DNA of 64,000 bases from Telmatactis stephensoni (taxonomy: Eukaryota > Cnidaria > Anthozoa > Actiniaria > Isophelliidae): positions 124,001 to 188,000 of the forward strand of contig JALIZF010001452.1 of NCBI GenBank assembly GCA_029948255.1, in the 5' to 3' direction. A model generated the notes under the pieces. The model was given only the letters and a program-made list of their open reading frames with translations. It was not told the origin of the DNA and ran no database searches. Made by a program: the position numbers and the translations under genes. Of the stretch, positions 36,201 to 47,585 are shown one piece after another. The stretch's first letter is position 1. Every line of letters begins with the position of its first letter.

Positions 36201-39200
36201 ATTGAAACTCGTTTCTAAAAATATTTTCCAATCACAGGAGTTTGCAATGTTCCCTATACAGAAGAGTTATCTCTAAAATGAAATCATTTAGTAAATAAGA
36301 AATATATATATGTGCTTCCCTACAAATTTATAGCAATTGTTCATGTTTTAACCAATAAGATGAAAGGTTTAACAATACCACAATTAACACGTCACCTTTC
36401 TGCATTCCATCAGTACCGGCCACACTTCTTAGACGGACCATTACTTAGTTATAAAAGTCCTAAAATAATATTCAAATCCTCGTTTCAGATTTGCCATAAT
36501 GGTTGGTATGGTAACAGCTGTACAACGTTTTGCAAGGCTCGTAACGACTCCCAGGGTGGCTATTCGTGTGATTCAAACGGAAGAAGAATCTGCCTTACGA
36601 GCTGGTTTCCTAGCAACCAGTGTGACGTGTTCTGCGATCCTAGAAACGACTCGACAGCAGGTTATATGTGCAACCTGACGACTGGCCAAAAAATTTGTTT
36701 ACCTGTTTGGACTGGTCCTGAATGTGACTGCAAACCAAGAAATGACTCTACGGCAGGATATTCATGTAATAAGGCGTCGGGAGAAAGAATATGTCATGAA
36801 GGATGGTATGGTAGCCATTGCAACGTATTCTGTATCCCCAGAAATGATTCAAGAGGACATTACAGTTGTAATCACGCAAATGGCGCCAAAGAGTGTTTGA
36901 CAAACTGGTTCGGAAATGACTGTAATATTTACTGCCCTCCAACTAATGAAACTGTTGGTCAACAAACAAAGTGTTCGGTCAATAACACAATTATTTGCGC
37001 GCGAAATTGGTATACTGTGAACTGTTCTGTTCACTGCGAGCCTCGCGATGATGTCGAGGGTCATTACAAATGCGACCAAGAGACGGGACAAAAAATCTGC
37101 CTTCCAAACTGGCACGGGACAAACTGTACCGTTCAATGTATCCCACGTGATAACGATTGGTTTGGACATTTTGACTGCGACGAGAATGGACAAAAGCGTT
37201 GTCACGAGTCATGGTACGGTCATTATTGCAAATTGTACTGTAAGCCCCAGAACAGCTCATCTTTAGGGTACTTCCGCTGTCGATACGACGGTGCGCGCCT
37301 GTGCTTAGAGCACTGGTACGGAACCAAATGTCTGAAGTACTGCAAGGGGCGAAATGACGACCTGGGACATTATACATGCAGTAACGAAGGGAACAGGGTG
37401 TGTCTAGAGAGCTGGTACGGGCAAAATTGCTCCATACAGTGTCTACCACGTGATGACGCTCAGGGACACTTTACGTGTGACCGCATTACTGGCCAAGAAG
37501 TATGTTTGGAAGGATGGACTGGACAGAATTGCACAGAAGGTAAGAATGTAGACTTATTTAATTGACATTTGCACGATAACGTCATTTTTCTACAACTATC
37601 GGAATGCTTTACAAATTTTCTTTCTTATACAGATGTACAGAATAGCAGAAGAATAGTAGAGGAATCGATACTAATTATTTCACAAAAGACAGTGGGCAAA
37701 GTATTGTGGTAGTTGTAGTGTATGACGCAATACTGTAAATGTCCTATTATAGACCAAGAAGTATGTTAACTATTTACTCTTGAGACCCTCTATTTCACGT
37801 TATCTCGAAAAAAACTGGATCATTTTGTCATTCAAAGACTATCGACTATCGACTGCATGCCCTAAGACCCTGCTATCTCGAACAATCTTTAGTTCACCTT
37901 GAAGGTTGGAGATAAAGAGGTTAATTTTATTATATGTAGCCGATTTCGTGAGTGCAGGTACACTATAAGGTGTTGTGCCGAGGCAAGTAATGTTCTTGCC
38001 GTAAGCCGAAATTGCATGCGTACCGTGTTCGATCTTGCCTAAACTGATCGTGTCTTTTCCCTTGAGCTTTCACGGCTGGTAGAAAGCTATCGACAATAGA
38101 GCGAATAAATGCATAGCTACAATCCCGGACAAAAATAAAAAGACAGTTATGAAATCCATACACATTTCAGCTGCTACTTGATTAGGTCTCCTCTTGCTAA
38201 TTACAAATTATTTATTGAATCCTCCTCCTCCCCCGGGTCAATGTTGTACCAGACGATAGCCCATTCTTTGGACGACATTGTGCACCTACCTCAACATTGA
38301 GTAAGAGGGGAAGAGGGGAGAACAATTAATTGAAAGTGATGGGTTTACTCAAAAAGCAACAATTTTTTTGCTTTGTCTTAACCTTTTTGTATGGCATTGT
38401 AGCTACTATCGAACATCAATTTGCCGGCTGATTGTCATAAAGAATGTGATGTAATTTTTGTTCTTCGCGGATAATAATAATAATAATAATTTATATAGCG
38501 CCTGATTAATAAAAATTATCTCATGCGCATAACAAAAGATCAATTTATAATTTAATAAATCTAAATGACGATAACATATTAATAAATCTAAATTACCAAA
38601 ATTTACCATGGATTACCATAATGTTAAGTTCGATTTGTTTACATACAGAAGTGCCTACAGAAATTATTCCAACAACGTCCCAACAGCCACCGAAGAACAG
38701 AGAAAGTAAGCAAGGGAGATCCGAGCAAACACTGAGCGAGCTGTCGTTAGCCTTGATTCTCGGTGGGTTTCTATTTCTTATCTGCATCATAGTGGGCGTG
38801 GTCATCATAATCTGCAGGTAAGACTCTTAAATAGGCAGGTTTACAAACACGACGCGACGAAAGAACAGGATATCAGACGACAAATATATCACATCAGATC
38901 CATGATCACATCAAGAGACCTTAATACTAAGAGAGCGAAACTCAGTATTGATGTCTGTGCGATGTTCGTGGCGGCTAAGGCTATTTTTAGTAACTTCGCC
39001 ATCGCGCGCGCAAGGCTCTCAGACAATAGAATTTGATTTTTGACGTGCGCGCGGACGGGACTGTTTGCTTTCGGCTTTTGAATTCTACTGTTTGAGAGCC
39101 TTGCACGCGCGATGGCGAAGTTACAAAAATAGCCTTAGCCTCCACGAACATCGCACAGACATCAATACTGAGTTAATAGAGCTACGCACTATTATTTACT

Positions 39201-40626
39201 ACCCTCTTAAAATAAAGTCTCTATCTATCTATCTATCTATCTATCTATAGTTTCACTCTCTTAGTATTATGGTCTCTTGATCACATCCGTTCATAGCGTG
39301 ACAACCACGTCGTCAACGTCGCTACACCATACGTGGGGCTACGGGGTTTCCATAGCTAGCCTCTGGAAAAATCATGGGGCAAATTGCACTGGATGTAATT
39401 GCACAACTTAATTTGTTTTTAACAATTTTGTAGCCGCAGACAAATCAAACGACCAGCCACACCCTTTCCATACCTGAGGTACAAGAACACATCGGCACAG
39501 GGGTCCCTAGAACGAAAAACAGAGGAATCAGCTGATCCTAAAGAACCGGATGTACAGACCAATCAACAAAGTGGAATTCCTAACGTATTGTCAGAGTACG
39601 ATGACAATGCCTGTCTACAGAAAGATGTGGTTATAAATTTACAGGAAATTTCTTGGTATGTATTGTTCGTGTATTGTACTACCTGCAGTCAATCCCGTGC
39701 GTTATTTAGCGGGAGGCTGCCAAAGCCCCTAGGAGAGATTTCACTTTCATTTATACCCCGTCCCACAGCCAGGGCAAAATTTGTACCAAGTAGCAGAACT
39801 TAGGGTAATGGCTAGAAATATGACGATAGAGCAGATTTCGTATGAGTGTGAAACGGACGGCGCCGTGCCGTGACCGTGTCAGTGCCGTGATGTCTATAAA
39901 AAACATTCGAAATTCCTGCCGTAACCGTGCCGTGACCGTGTAAAGTAAAGTGTAAAGTGTAAATTGCAGGCAAGTAAACCATAAAGAGGGCAAATTTACC
40001 GTTGCCTTTTGCTGGATATGGGTCTAATACATCTATTATCCGACCAATAAAACGAGTAAATGGGTTCTTGTGCATTTCTTGTGCATTTAAGTTGATGCAT
40101 TTAAGTTGATAAAAGTACTGAATGCAACAAATTTAATGAATATACGATGGTACATTTTATCAAGTTTTCCCTCCCAAGGATGTACCGGTACTCTTCCTGT
40201 ATCTATCAGTCCATCTGGCTAACTGATCAACTGTCCATACACTTGCGTCCTTACATGCCTGCTTACCTAACGACTCAAGGCTTGTACCTGTCTGTTTGTT
40301 TGTCCGTCAATCTTCCTGTTCGTAAATCCGTCGTTGCGTTTGGTAGAAATAAAAAAAAAGAGTGCGCAAGTTATGACATGCTCAGATTATGCGCATTCCT
40401 TAGTACTTCGTGAGAACTTCATCTTTTGGTTTCGTTCCACAGGAACCCAGACGGTTCTCGCCAAGTTGACGAAAAACTTGTAATGTACAACAATCCTTTA
40501 TTTGTGGAAGGAGACAACGCCACAACGAACTCTTCTCCTGCTGTGGACCCGCGGGTTGACCCGTCAACAGGATTGCGAGACAATAGTGACTGGGTTGCTA
40601 TATTTGAGTCATATTGTTTAGAATAG
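30257..40626 (+). CDS. transmembrane multi-DSL Notch-ligand-like gene B
   Basis: Eight exons: 30257-30304, 32895-33178, 34189-34329, 35053-35295, 36489-37539, 38649-38817, 39434-39655 and 40443-40626. The product is about 780 aa, counting one missing base. The signal peptide is MNLRLLYMICAVFCVK. Exon 2 is MNNL (NGKCCEL, CDYFFKLC). Exon 3 is the C2 strand (GRLKVSIDVLDYD). Exon 4 opens the first DSL (CNRDYYGPSCTKYC, DDSTGHYTC, VCRNGWHGNDC). Exons 4-5 hold 12 consecutive DSL-type units of about 34 residues, each with FC.PR[ND]D..G[HY], C and CL..W.G..C. There are no EGF or VWC repeats. A membrane helix (621-645) follows a short stalk, then a 135-residue tail ending ESYCLE. All splice phases agree except that exon 2 is 284 nt, one base short, and the frame breaks between IPATK and NGKCC. 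It could be an assembly indel or a recent null. Known DSL ligands bind Notch through MNNL and DSL; such a role here is inference. Confidence 0.85.
30305..32894 (+). other. intron 1 of gene B
   Basis: It is bounded by GTACTG and TTTTCAG. No repeat family that recurs elsewhere in the window and no embedded gene was recognised in its 2.6 kb. Confidence 0.6.
33266..33543. mobile_element. foldback MITE, CAAGAGACC family, copy 3, 7-bp TSD
   Basis: A nearly perfect palindrome flanked by the exact direct repeat GTGCCAA (33259-33265 and 33544-33550). It lies in intron 2 of gene B, 87 bp after the MNNL exon. Its arms are the most alike of the four copies, which suggests the youngest insertion. Confidence 0.92.
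33636..33880. mobile_element. foldback element in intron 2 of gene B
   Basis: The arms pair from CCCGATATTAGTAAAAGTGC to its complement near 33860-33880. The centre, at 33738-33774, is the hairpin CGCGTTGGATGGC...GCCATCCAACGCG. No clear target duplication. Confidence 0.75.
34431..34767. mobile_element. hAT-like MITE in intron 3 of gene B
   Basis: It starts CAGGGGCGTAGCGAGG and ends CTTCGCCACTG. It is flanked by CAACGTTC (34423-34430) and CAATGTTC (34768-34775), an 8-bp duplication with one mismatch. The CAGGGGCG end and 8-bp duplication are typical of hAT elements. A long G-rich tract fills part of the left half. Confidence 0.72.
38912..39279. mobile_element. foldback MITE, CAAGAGACC family, copy 4, with nested insertion
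   Basis: Same arms as the other copies, with an exact 7-bp duplication ATCACAT (38905-38911 and 39280-39286). The right arm is interrupted at about 39172-39250 by a short retroelement tail. It lies in intron 6 of gene B. Confidence 0.9.
39172..39250. mobile_element. short retroelement 3' end nested in the MITE
   Basis: The insert contains TACCCTCTTAAAATAAAGTC followed by a (CTAT)n tail. Removing it restores GAGTTTCACTCTCTTAGTAT of the MITE arm. A related sequence in opposite orientation lies at 43397-43560. The simple-repeat tail and truncated body fit a 5'-truncated non-LTR or SINE insertion. Confidence 0.65.
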
Positions 40627-41040
40627 TTCTAAATTCAATAATCAATTAAGAAAACCTCTAGAAAATAGACGAAGATCACTTTTATGAAGAATGGAAGTCT
40701 GCCGATATGAACACGTTATTTTAGGAACAAAGGGAAAGGGGGGAGAATTGATGTGAAGAATTGATTTCTTCTCTTGATTTCGTCTCTGAAAACAAGACGC
40801 TCGATCCGTTCACTCGGCGGATCTTCGGCCCTCCTTGACTGAGCATGCTGAGCATGCGCTGTAGAGACCAGTCTGCATTTTCAGACGGACGATGACAATG
40901 AACGCCCGACGAGTGAGCTTTTAGAGCACGGAATACTAATTCTATCGTAGATCTGTAGATACTAATTTTGTTTTGTAAAAAATGCCACGACGACTGTTCA
41001 TAAAGACCATGATATGAATAGATAATGTTGAATGAATGTA

Positions 41041-41046
41041 AATAAA
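41041..41046 (+). promoter_or_regulatory. polyadenylation signal of gene B
   Basis: AATAAA lies about 415 bp after the TAG at 40624-40626, with a T/G-rich stretch just beyond. Confidence 0.5.
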
Positions 41047-41554
41047 ATCCTTTTCGTGTTTATTTGTTTCTTTAATTAGACTACTGATCATGAGTCACTG
41101 CGGCGCCTAAAGCTGAAAAGCGTTAAAACCTTTTCATTCCAAAACGTAAACTTGATTAAGCGTCTACGATTCCCCGCCAATCGACAACCATAGAGCGCGT
41201 TTTCACTGAAAATGGGACATGTAATTTTCAAAATGCCCTTAAGATTTCAAGTAGGCGCTTTTGAAAACCCAACTCTGTTGTTCATGTTCTGTGTGACCGG
41301 TCGTAACGCAACCTGGCCCCAGTTTCACAAAGCATACCTAACTTATCAGTACTTGTAAAGTTATATATAACAATAAGGGAATTATCACAAGTAAACTAGA
41401 CAAAATAATAATAATAAAGCTTCTTGCTTTTAAATAACGAGTACAGTACAATGCTTATCGTATGAGTGTATTTTTGGCGATAAAAGCCTGTGAATTTTAT
41501 CAATTATTTTTTACACAGCTATAGCAGTTTTTATTGCAAAAGAAGCTAAAAACA

Positions 41555-41700
41555 ATGGAGTGATGGCACTTAACCCGTGAAATAGACATTAGTCTAACAG
41601 TCATTAGTAGACACTATTTCTATTGTTTTCTTTTGTTTTGATTAGACTATTAGACACTGACTATTAGATTTTGTTTTATGGATTAAGTGCCATCACTCTA
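41555..41700. mobile_element. small foldback element
   Basis: The arms GGAGTGATGGCACTTAA and TTAAGTGCCATCACTC are inverted about 145 bp apart. Imperfect pairing runs inward through CATTAGTCTAACAGTC-type sequence. Confidence 0.65.
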
Positions 41701-42271
41701 GCATTCAAGATATCAGTTGATTTGACAACCAAGGAAAAAGTGCTAGTAGAAAAGATATGCTATATCAGAGAAGGTCAATGTGGATGGTCACTGTGAACTA
41801 CTGTAGCTTCACATTTGATAACGCGTCACAAATCAATAAAAAAATTCCCTGATGACATTGGCATTTGAAGTTGCGATGAAAAAAAGAAAACAAAGAGAGA
41901 GAGAATCGAAGGAGGGGAGTAAAGCAAATGTCAAAAGAGAAAAATATTATGAAAAGGAGAGACAAAGTCAGAGGAAAAGAAACATATGTGAAGTAAGGAA
42001 GAAAAATGAGAAAAAATGAGGAAGGAAGAAGGAAGGAAGGAAGAAATGGTGAATAAGAAAGATTGAGAGGAAGATCTCAGTACCGTTCTAATTATTTCCT
42101 GCTTAACTAACTGGCAATCTCTCAATCTTATAGCAGAGTGAGATCATGTGCTTTTAACTTCCGCTGAGACCCGATATCTGTTTCACCACGTCACTTCCAA
42201 GACATGCTGACATAACCTTGAGTTTTATATCAAATCACCATTCCGTCAGGACAGCATCGTACGTGTTCAGG

Positions 42272-45200
42272 ATGAAAAGCAAATCAGTGCTTCTCGCTGG
42301 CCTAGGGCTAGCTGTGATCTTCATATTTGCAATTGTAAGTGATTTTTAGATTGTTTAGCTACACTTTGTCTGTGTGTATTTGTCTGTATGACTATATACA
42401 GCTAGTGTTAACACGATCTTCGCGTGATGATGACAACACAAGACACTGCTGAGATTTGTAAATCGTTTCAAGGCTAAATCACTCGAAATAGTGCCTTCAT
42501 TTAGAATAAAAGCTTGGACTAAATTTTGCATCTAAGTTAAAGGAACAGATGGTTTCTCGGATGTTTTGGTAGACTGGCACAGGCACTTCAGACAAAAACT
42601 TGGCGAAGACGTCAACGTCCTGCTGTTTTGAATGGATTAAGTAGATAATGCTTGTTTAAGGCATCGAAAGGCAAGAACAAACAAAGAGTTAATCAATCAA
42701 TCATTAATTCGTTTATTCATTCATTCATTCACTCATTCATTCATTCATTCATTCATTCAGTCAGTCAGTCAGTCAGTCAGTCAGTCAGTCAGTCAGTCAG
42801 TCAGTCAGTCAGTCAGTCAGTCAGTCAGTCATTCAGTCAGTCAGTCAGTCAGTCAGTCAGTCAGTCGCGTCAGTCAGTCAGTCAGTCAGTCAGTCAGTCA
42901 GTCAGTCAGTCAGTCAGTCGCGTCAGTCAGTCAGTCAGTCAGTCAGTCAGTCAGTCAGTTAGTCAGTCAGTATGTCAGACTAGTATAACTGGAATATTTT
43001 CTTTCACCAGGTGGAAGTAGATGCTCATGGCTATGTATTTGTAACATTCAAACGCTACCGAAACCCAACCAATCGCAAATGGAACGGCAAATGTTGCGAC
43101 TTTCATCTATGGGGTCGATGTAGAATCAAATGTAACACATACTTCAAGATTTGTCTGACAGACAAAGCTAAACCACAGTCCTTGAGTGGTTGCTCCTTGG
43201 CAAACATCAGAACTGGTAGGATGGGGCACGACGACATTCACATGCGATTCACGATTCGGAGAAGTTTCTCTTCGTTTTCTGTAAGTTTTAGTTCTTTGTA
43301 AAGGGGTACTTGCATGGATGATTCTACTACTGTAACTGTTTTGCGCGACGTGGAGTTCAACAGTTGTAGGGATGGACCGCACAGTGCAACTCTGCTGTAG
43401 ATAGATAGAAACTTTATTTTACGAGGGTAAAAACACTTAATAGTATAACTACTAATAAACTCGTGATCCTCACGTGGCCCTCGTGGCTTCTCGTGGCTGT
43501 TATGCGAAACGTTGCAAAATGAAATGTAAAAGTTGCATCGTGAGTCCGGGACTGTTAACATGAAATTAGAAAGATGTCCAGCTTTGTGATGGATTGTTCC
43601 CTGCTCTTCCTATATATCAGTATAAATAGGATTAACCACTTGAAATTCCGTGCCAAGCCTTAGCATCAAACAAGGGACTACTTTCGATAAAGCCTGGTTC
43701 ACACTATAGTGATATACCAATCAGTGACATAAGTATAAGTACAAGACACAGACTCAGCTGTGATGTACTGCTCGTTAGCAGTGCTTGTCTTTTTTCACTC
43801 CTATGTGATAAATGCTATAGTGAGTCTGCGTATGCTGCTTTTGCTTAATATGTCAGTAGTAAAAAGAGTCTATGTTGCTTGTGCTTATGTTTATGTCACT
43901 AATGAAAAGACAAGCACTGCTAATGAGCAGTACATTACTGAGTCTGCGTACATTGCTTGCGCTTATGCCTCTGTTGCTAGTGTAAACCGGGCCTTACATA
44001 TTGGCAAATCCAAGGGTAGATTGAAGATTATACGAATACGCGTGTCTCACTCTTATAATCACGTTAACTCTCAATCATTTAAACTCAGATTAATTCGATT
44101 TTTCTCGACAGGGTCAAATTGGTCTGTATGTTGAAGCGTGGGACTGGGACAGATTTACCAAGGACGACCTCGTGGATAAGTTATCGTACACAGTACACGT
44201 CAGCAAACCCAGTCCCAATGGGCGTTCGTCGAGAGTGTATCAACGAACACTGCGTGGAAGACGATCCAGTCTTCAAGTTGAATTTCGAGTGTACTGTTCT
44301 TCCTTCTACTATGGCTCACGCTGTACCAAATACTGCAGAAAATCCAGAAACTGGCTTGGACATTATGACTGTGATCATGAGGGAAATAAGAAGTGCTACC
44401 ATGGTTGGTATGGCAACCGATGCAATAAACAGTGTATAGAGCACGATGATGATGCTCGCGGGCACTTAAGGTGCGATTCCTTTGGAAATACGTTTTGTCG
44501 GCCAGGATGGTACGGGCGTCAATGCAAGAAGCACTGCAAATCCTACGACGATAACCAACATGGCCATTATGTTTGCGACTCTAAAGGCAACAAAATTTGT
44601 CGTACCTACTGGTATGGTGAAAGCTGTAAGCGATTTTGCCGCAGGAATGCAGGGACTCACTACAATTGTGATAAACAAGGCAACAAGGTGTGTCTACCCA
44701 ACTGGTTTGGTCCTTCTTGCAACAAGTATTGTATTCCAGGTTCTCGTGCCCGTTGTGATGGCAACGGCAACACGGTTTGCCACGCTGGTTGGCATGGTGA
44801 GAAGTGCGATAACTATTGCGCTGAACGCGATGATGACCTTCAAGGTCATTACAGCTGTAGTGAAAATGGAACAAAGATCTGTCATCCAAACTGGGCTCCA
44901 CCTGATTGCAAAGTAAGGATCGTGAAGTCTGGCTTTCATGACATAAGCACAAGCAACATACGCAGACTTAGTAGTGTACTGCTCATTAGCAGTGCTTGTC
45001 TTTTCTCACACCTATGTGATAATTTATGCGCGATACTGAGTCTGCGTAAATTACTTGCGCTTATGCTTGCGTCGCTAGTGAAAACCAGGCTTAAATGAGC
45101 TGCCTTTCACGTTATAGTCTTTAAAATATGTAACTGTTTAAGTGTCCAATGTCTTTTTGCGCTTGCACACTAATTGGAGGAACACTGTACTCTCACACAC

Positions 45201-46135
45201 ACACTACCACTACATTCTAATATTCTATACCGCATACAATTAATACTTTCAGCTCACTAGCGAGGGAGGAAAACCCAGCTCGAAGCAAGGTCAATTAATC
45301 CAAGATAATTAAGCGACATTCTTTAGTAGACCTTAGTAGATGGTGCCGGGTTTTTTCAATTTTTGGTTTTTGTTTGTTTTTTCTCTTTCTCATAGGGTAC
45401 ACCCTTTCATCTCTAATTAACCTATAATAATGCTGAATATTGCGCATTACTTTAGCACGCTCTTTTGGGAGGGTGGTTGTACAGGAAGGTTACCTGAGCA
45501 CCAGCTTCTAATGTCTGGTCACAACTTTTTTGCAGACTTGCCGAGACGGTCATTTCCCACCCAACTGTGAACCTCCATGTATACCAAGAAGTAATCCACG
45601 AGATGGGTACTACACTTGCGACAAAGACAACATCAAGAGATGCTTAATGTGGTGGCACGGTGACAACTGCACAACTTACTGTGTCCCTCACAGTGACTCC
45701 ATAAATGGATATTACACATGTGATCCTATGGGCAGAAAGAAATGTAACTTGGGATGGTATGGGTCCAACTGCACAAAACCTTGTTTTGTGAAAAGTGAGC
45801 ATATTGAATGCAAAGACTATAATACACTATGTGGAAAAGGTTCCTCTATGATTGGATGTCAGCAGTGTTTGTCCGGATTCTACGGCACCAACTGTTCTTA
45901 CAGCTGTCTCAAACCAGGTTTTGTAGACACGGGTACAATACAGTGCAGTGAAGCTGGGAAGAGCAAGTGTGGGAAGTGGTGGTATGGGAGGGAATGTGAT
46001 GTATACTGTGTTCCTCACGATGATGACGTCAATGGGCATTACATCTGTGACGTCAATGGTAGAAAGAGATGTCTTCTGGGATGGGACGTCCCTGATTGTA
46101 AAGACAGATATGACTTATTTGATGCCCCACAGTAA
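42272..46135 (+). CDS. secreted multi-DSL Notch-ligand-like gene C
   Basis: Four phase-0 exons, all intact: 42272-42334, 43011-43280, 44112-44912 and 45536-46135. The product is 577 aa. A signal peptide (MKSKSVLLAGLGLAVIFIFA) is followed by MNNL (NGKCCDFHLWGRC, CNTYFKIC) and the C2 strand (LYVEAWDWD, DDLVDKL). The first DSL is complete (YYGSRCTKYC, LGHYDC, CYHGWYGNRC). About ten more DSL-type units follow, one of them expanded and EGF-like (GCQQCLSGFYGTNC). The chain ends shortly after the last unit (RKRCLLGWDVPDC) with no membrane helix and no GPI-type tail, so the protein should be secreted. Order and motifs equal those of gene B, 1.6 kb upstream on the same strand, which points to tandem duplication. 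A soluble antagonist or diffusible ligand are both possible. Here the MNNL exon is a clean 270 nt. Confidence 0.88.
42705..42970. repeat. (CATT)n/(CAGT)n microsatellite in intron 1 of gene C
   Basis: CATT repeats pass into about 210 bp of CAGT with three interruptions (one CATT, two GCGT). It ends about 40 bp before the MNNL exon acceptor. The Ser-Val-Ser-Gln open frame across it is not a gene. Confidence 0.95.
43397..43560 (-). mobile_element. short retroelement fragment in intron 2 of gene C
   Basis: A (GATA)n head followed by AACTTTATTTTACGAGGGTA matches the complement of the tail nested at 39172-39250. Orientation is therefore minus. Confidence 0.55.
43690..43994. mobile_element. GGTTCACAC-family MITE in intron 2 of gene C
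   Basis: It starts AGCCTGGTTCACAC and ends TAAACCGGGCCTTA. Blocks containing TGAGTCTGCGTA occur three times, so this appears to be a compound or nested copy of the element at 4666-4817. Confidence 0.65.
44925..45093. mobile_element. GGTTCACAC-family MITE at the start of intron 3 of gene C
   Basis: It begins 12 bp past the exon 3 donor and ends AAAACCAGGCTTA. The exon 3 reading frame stays open through it to a stop at 45096-45098, giving a hydrophobic tail if the intron is retained. Confidence 0.68.
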
Positions 46136-47269
46136 ACAAACAAATAATCTCTAGTTTGTAGTTATATATGGTTATCAAAATGAAAAAATTACTCGATTGT
46201 GATTGGTCAAGAACAGTGCAGTTTAAATGTAACACTGTGCAGAAAAGCTGTAAGTGCAAATTACATTTGAACACCACAGTTTCAAAAATCATTAAAATTA
46301 ATGGTCTTTAAATCGATTTTTTTCGTTTTCTGCTTTTGTCAAGATTAGCACTAGCATATTAAATCTACGCATTTTTCACTCATTAAAGAACATAACATTT
46401 GGTTGTCAGTTGCATATCAAACATGTGTCCGCGTTTGCCCGGTCATGAAGTCTATTCCATATTTGGGCAGGCATTACCTTATTTGGAAGCCACGTAGATT
46501 TGTTTTTGTTTGGAGCCTCAAACTGTCAAAATTCCATCAAAACTTGCAGATATTGCAGCGGTGAAACACATCACATGGTCCACCATCTTGAAATTGGCTT
46601 AGAAACCTAGCTTTTCGGTAAACAGGAAATAGTAGAAACACAGGAAGCCCACAAAAGCACATTATGTTAAATGTTCTGGTGAAATGCGCGTGATATTACT
46701 GAACGCCATCACATTTCAACAAGCGCGTGCTCAAATTTCTCTTCTCGAGATTTTATTAATAATGTACATGAAAAAATTCTCGATGCTGATTGGCTAAGAG
46801 AAGTGCTGTTTCAAGGAAATTTAGTACACAAAAAGGGACAGCGTCAAAAATCAAAGTTTTCTTAGTTCTGCTGTTGTTCACTTTAGGCTAGCATCAAAAC
46901 TATGCATATTCGGATCACAAAGGGACGATTTTGATGGGGAAAAAAGGCGAAGACGTTAAGGATTTTGTTGTGTTTTTGAATGAAATTTTAGCTGAAATGC
47001 TTGCGCTGTTGACGCTATCACACGTCATTGAGCGTAAATGTTTACCTATTGTAAATTAAAAGAAACTGGAAATCTCAAGAGTGTATAGCAGTATGTGAAA
47101 CTTTACCAATAACAAATTTGGTCATTTTTGTCACACCTCGCTATTGCGGACTCTCGCTATTATGGACATCAAATGATGGTCCAGAGAGGTACGGTGTCCG
47201 CTATAACGCCTGTTGACTGTACAAATTGCACCTCTCCTTTGTAAGTAAAAGTATGGAGCGCCAACGGCC
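46136..47269. other. gene C 3' flank
   Basis: ATTAAA at 46291 is a possible polyadenylation signal. Two stretches, near 46185-46215 and 46768-46800, share GAAAAAATT[A]CTCGAT followed by TGATTGG, so they may be ends of one dispersed repeat. Otherwise nothing is recognised. Confidence 0.4.
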
Positions 47270-47585
47270 GTACCTGTGGTCATGGTCGAAATATAAAGAA
47301 TTGTACGCAATAAAATCGTTCCTTACGACTTGCTAGCTTGATTTACGGCCCGAATATTTCAGATTGTAGGATGGAAGCTAGATGAATTATTGGCGTTTGA
47401 ATTGAATGGTATAAGTACATAGCATTAGGAGAAGTGAAGTTCATACTTAAGGCATAAAACTAGAACTAAAACAACATTTAAATTATATTATCACCTTAAT
47501 GAACTATTCGGGCTGTAAATCAAGCAAACATGTCAGAAGGAACGATTTTTTTGAAATGCTTTTTTTCGACCTTGACCACAGGTAA
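47270..47585. mobile_element. foldback element, GTACCTGTGGTC ends
   Basis: The left arm GTACCTGTGGTCATGGTCGA is matched by TCGACCTTGACCACAGGTAA on the right. Inner matches include AAATCGTTCC with GGAACGATTT and TTTACGGCCCGAATA with TATTCGGGCTGTAAA. It is about 316 bp with a non-paired centre. Confidence 0.8.

Larger units (their letters stand above)
40627..42271. other. gene B 3' UTR and B-C spacer
   Basis: After the gene B 3' UTR the spacer holds a small foldback (41555-41700) and a GAAGGAAG tract (41876-42062). The upstream region of gene C contains TTTTATATC about 45 bp before its ATG, a weak TATA candidate. No further gene is seen. Confidence 0.55.

Noticed and set aside
36849..37449. 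Minus-strand frames across gene B exon 5
   Set aside because: They are shadows of the DSL array, which has clear cysteine periodicity on the plus strand.
42652..43020. 122-codon open frame of Ser-Val-Ser-Gln repeats
   Set aside because: It is the translation of the CAGT microsatellite and runs into the MNNL acceptor of gene C.
44482..44916. Alternative frames across gene C exon 3 on both strands
   Set aside because: The DSL cysteine pattern and intact splice phases select the other frame.
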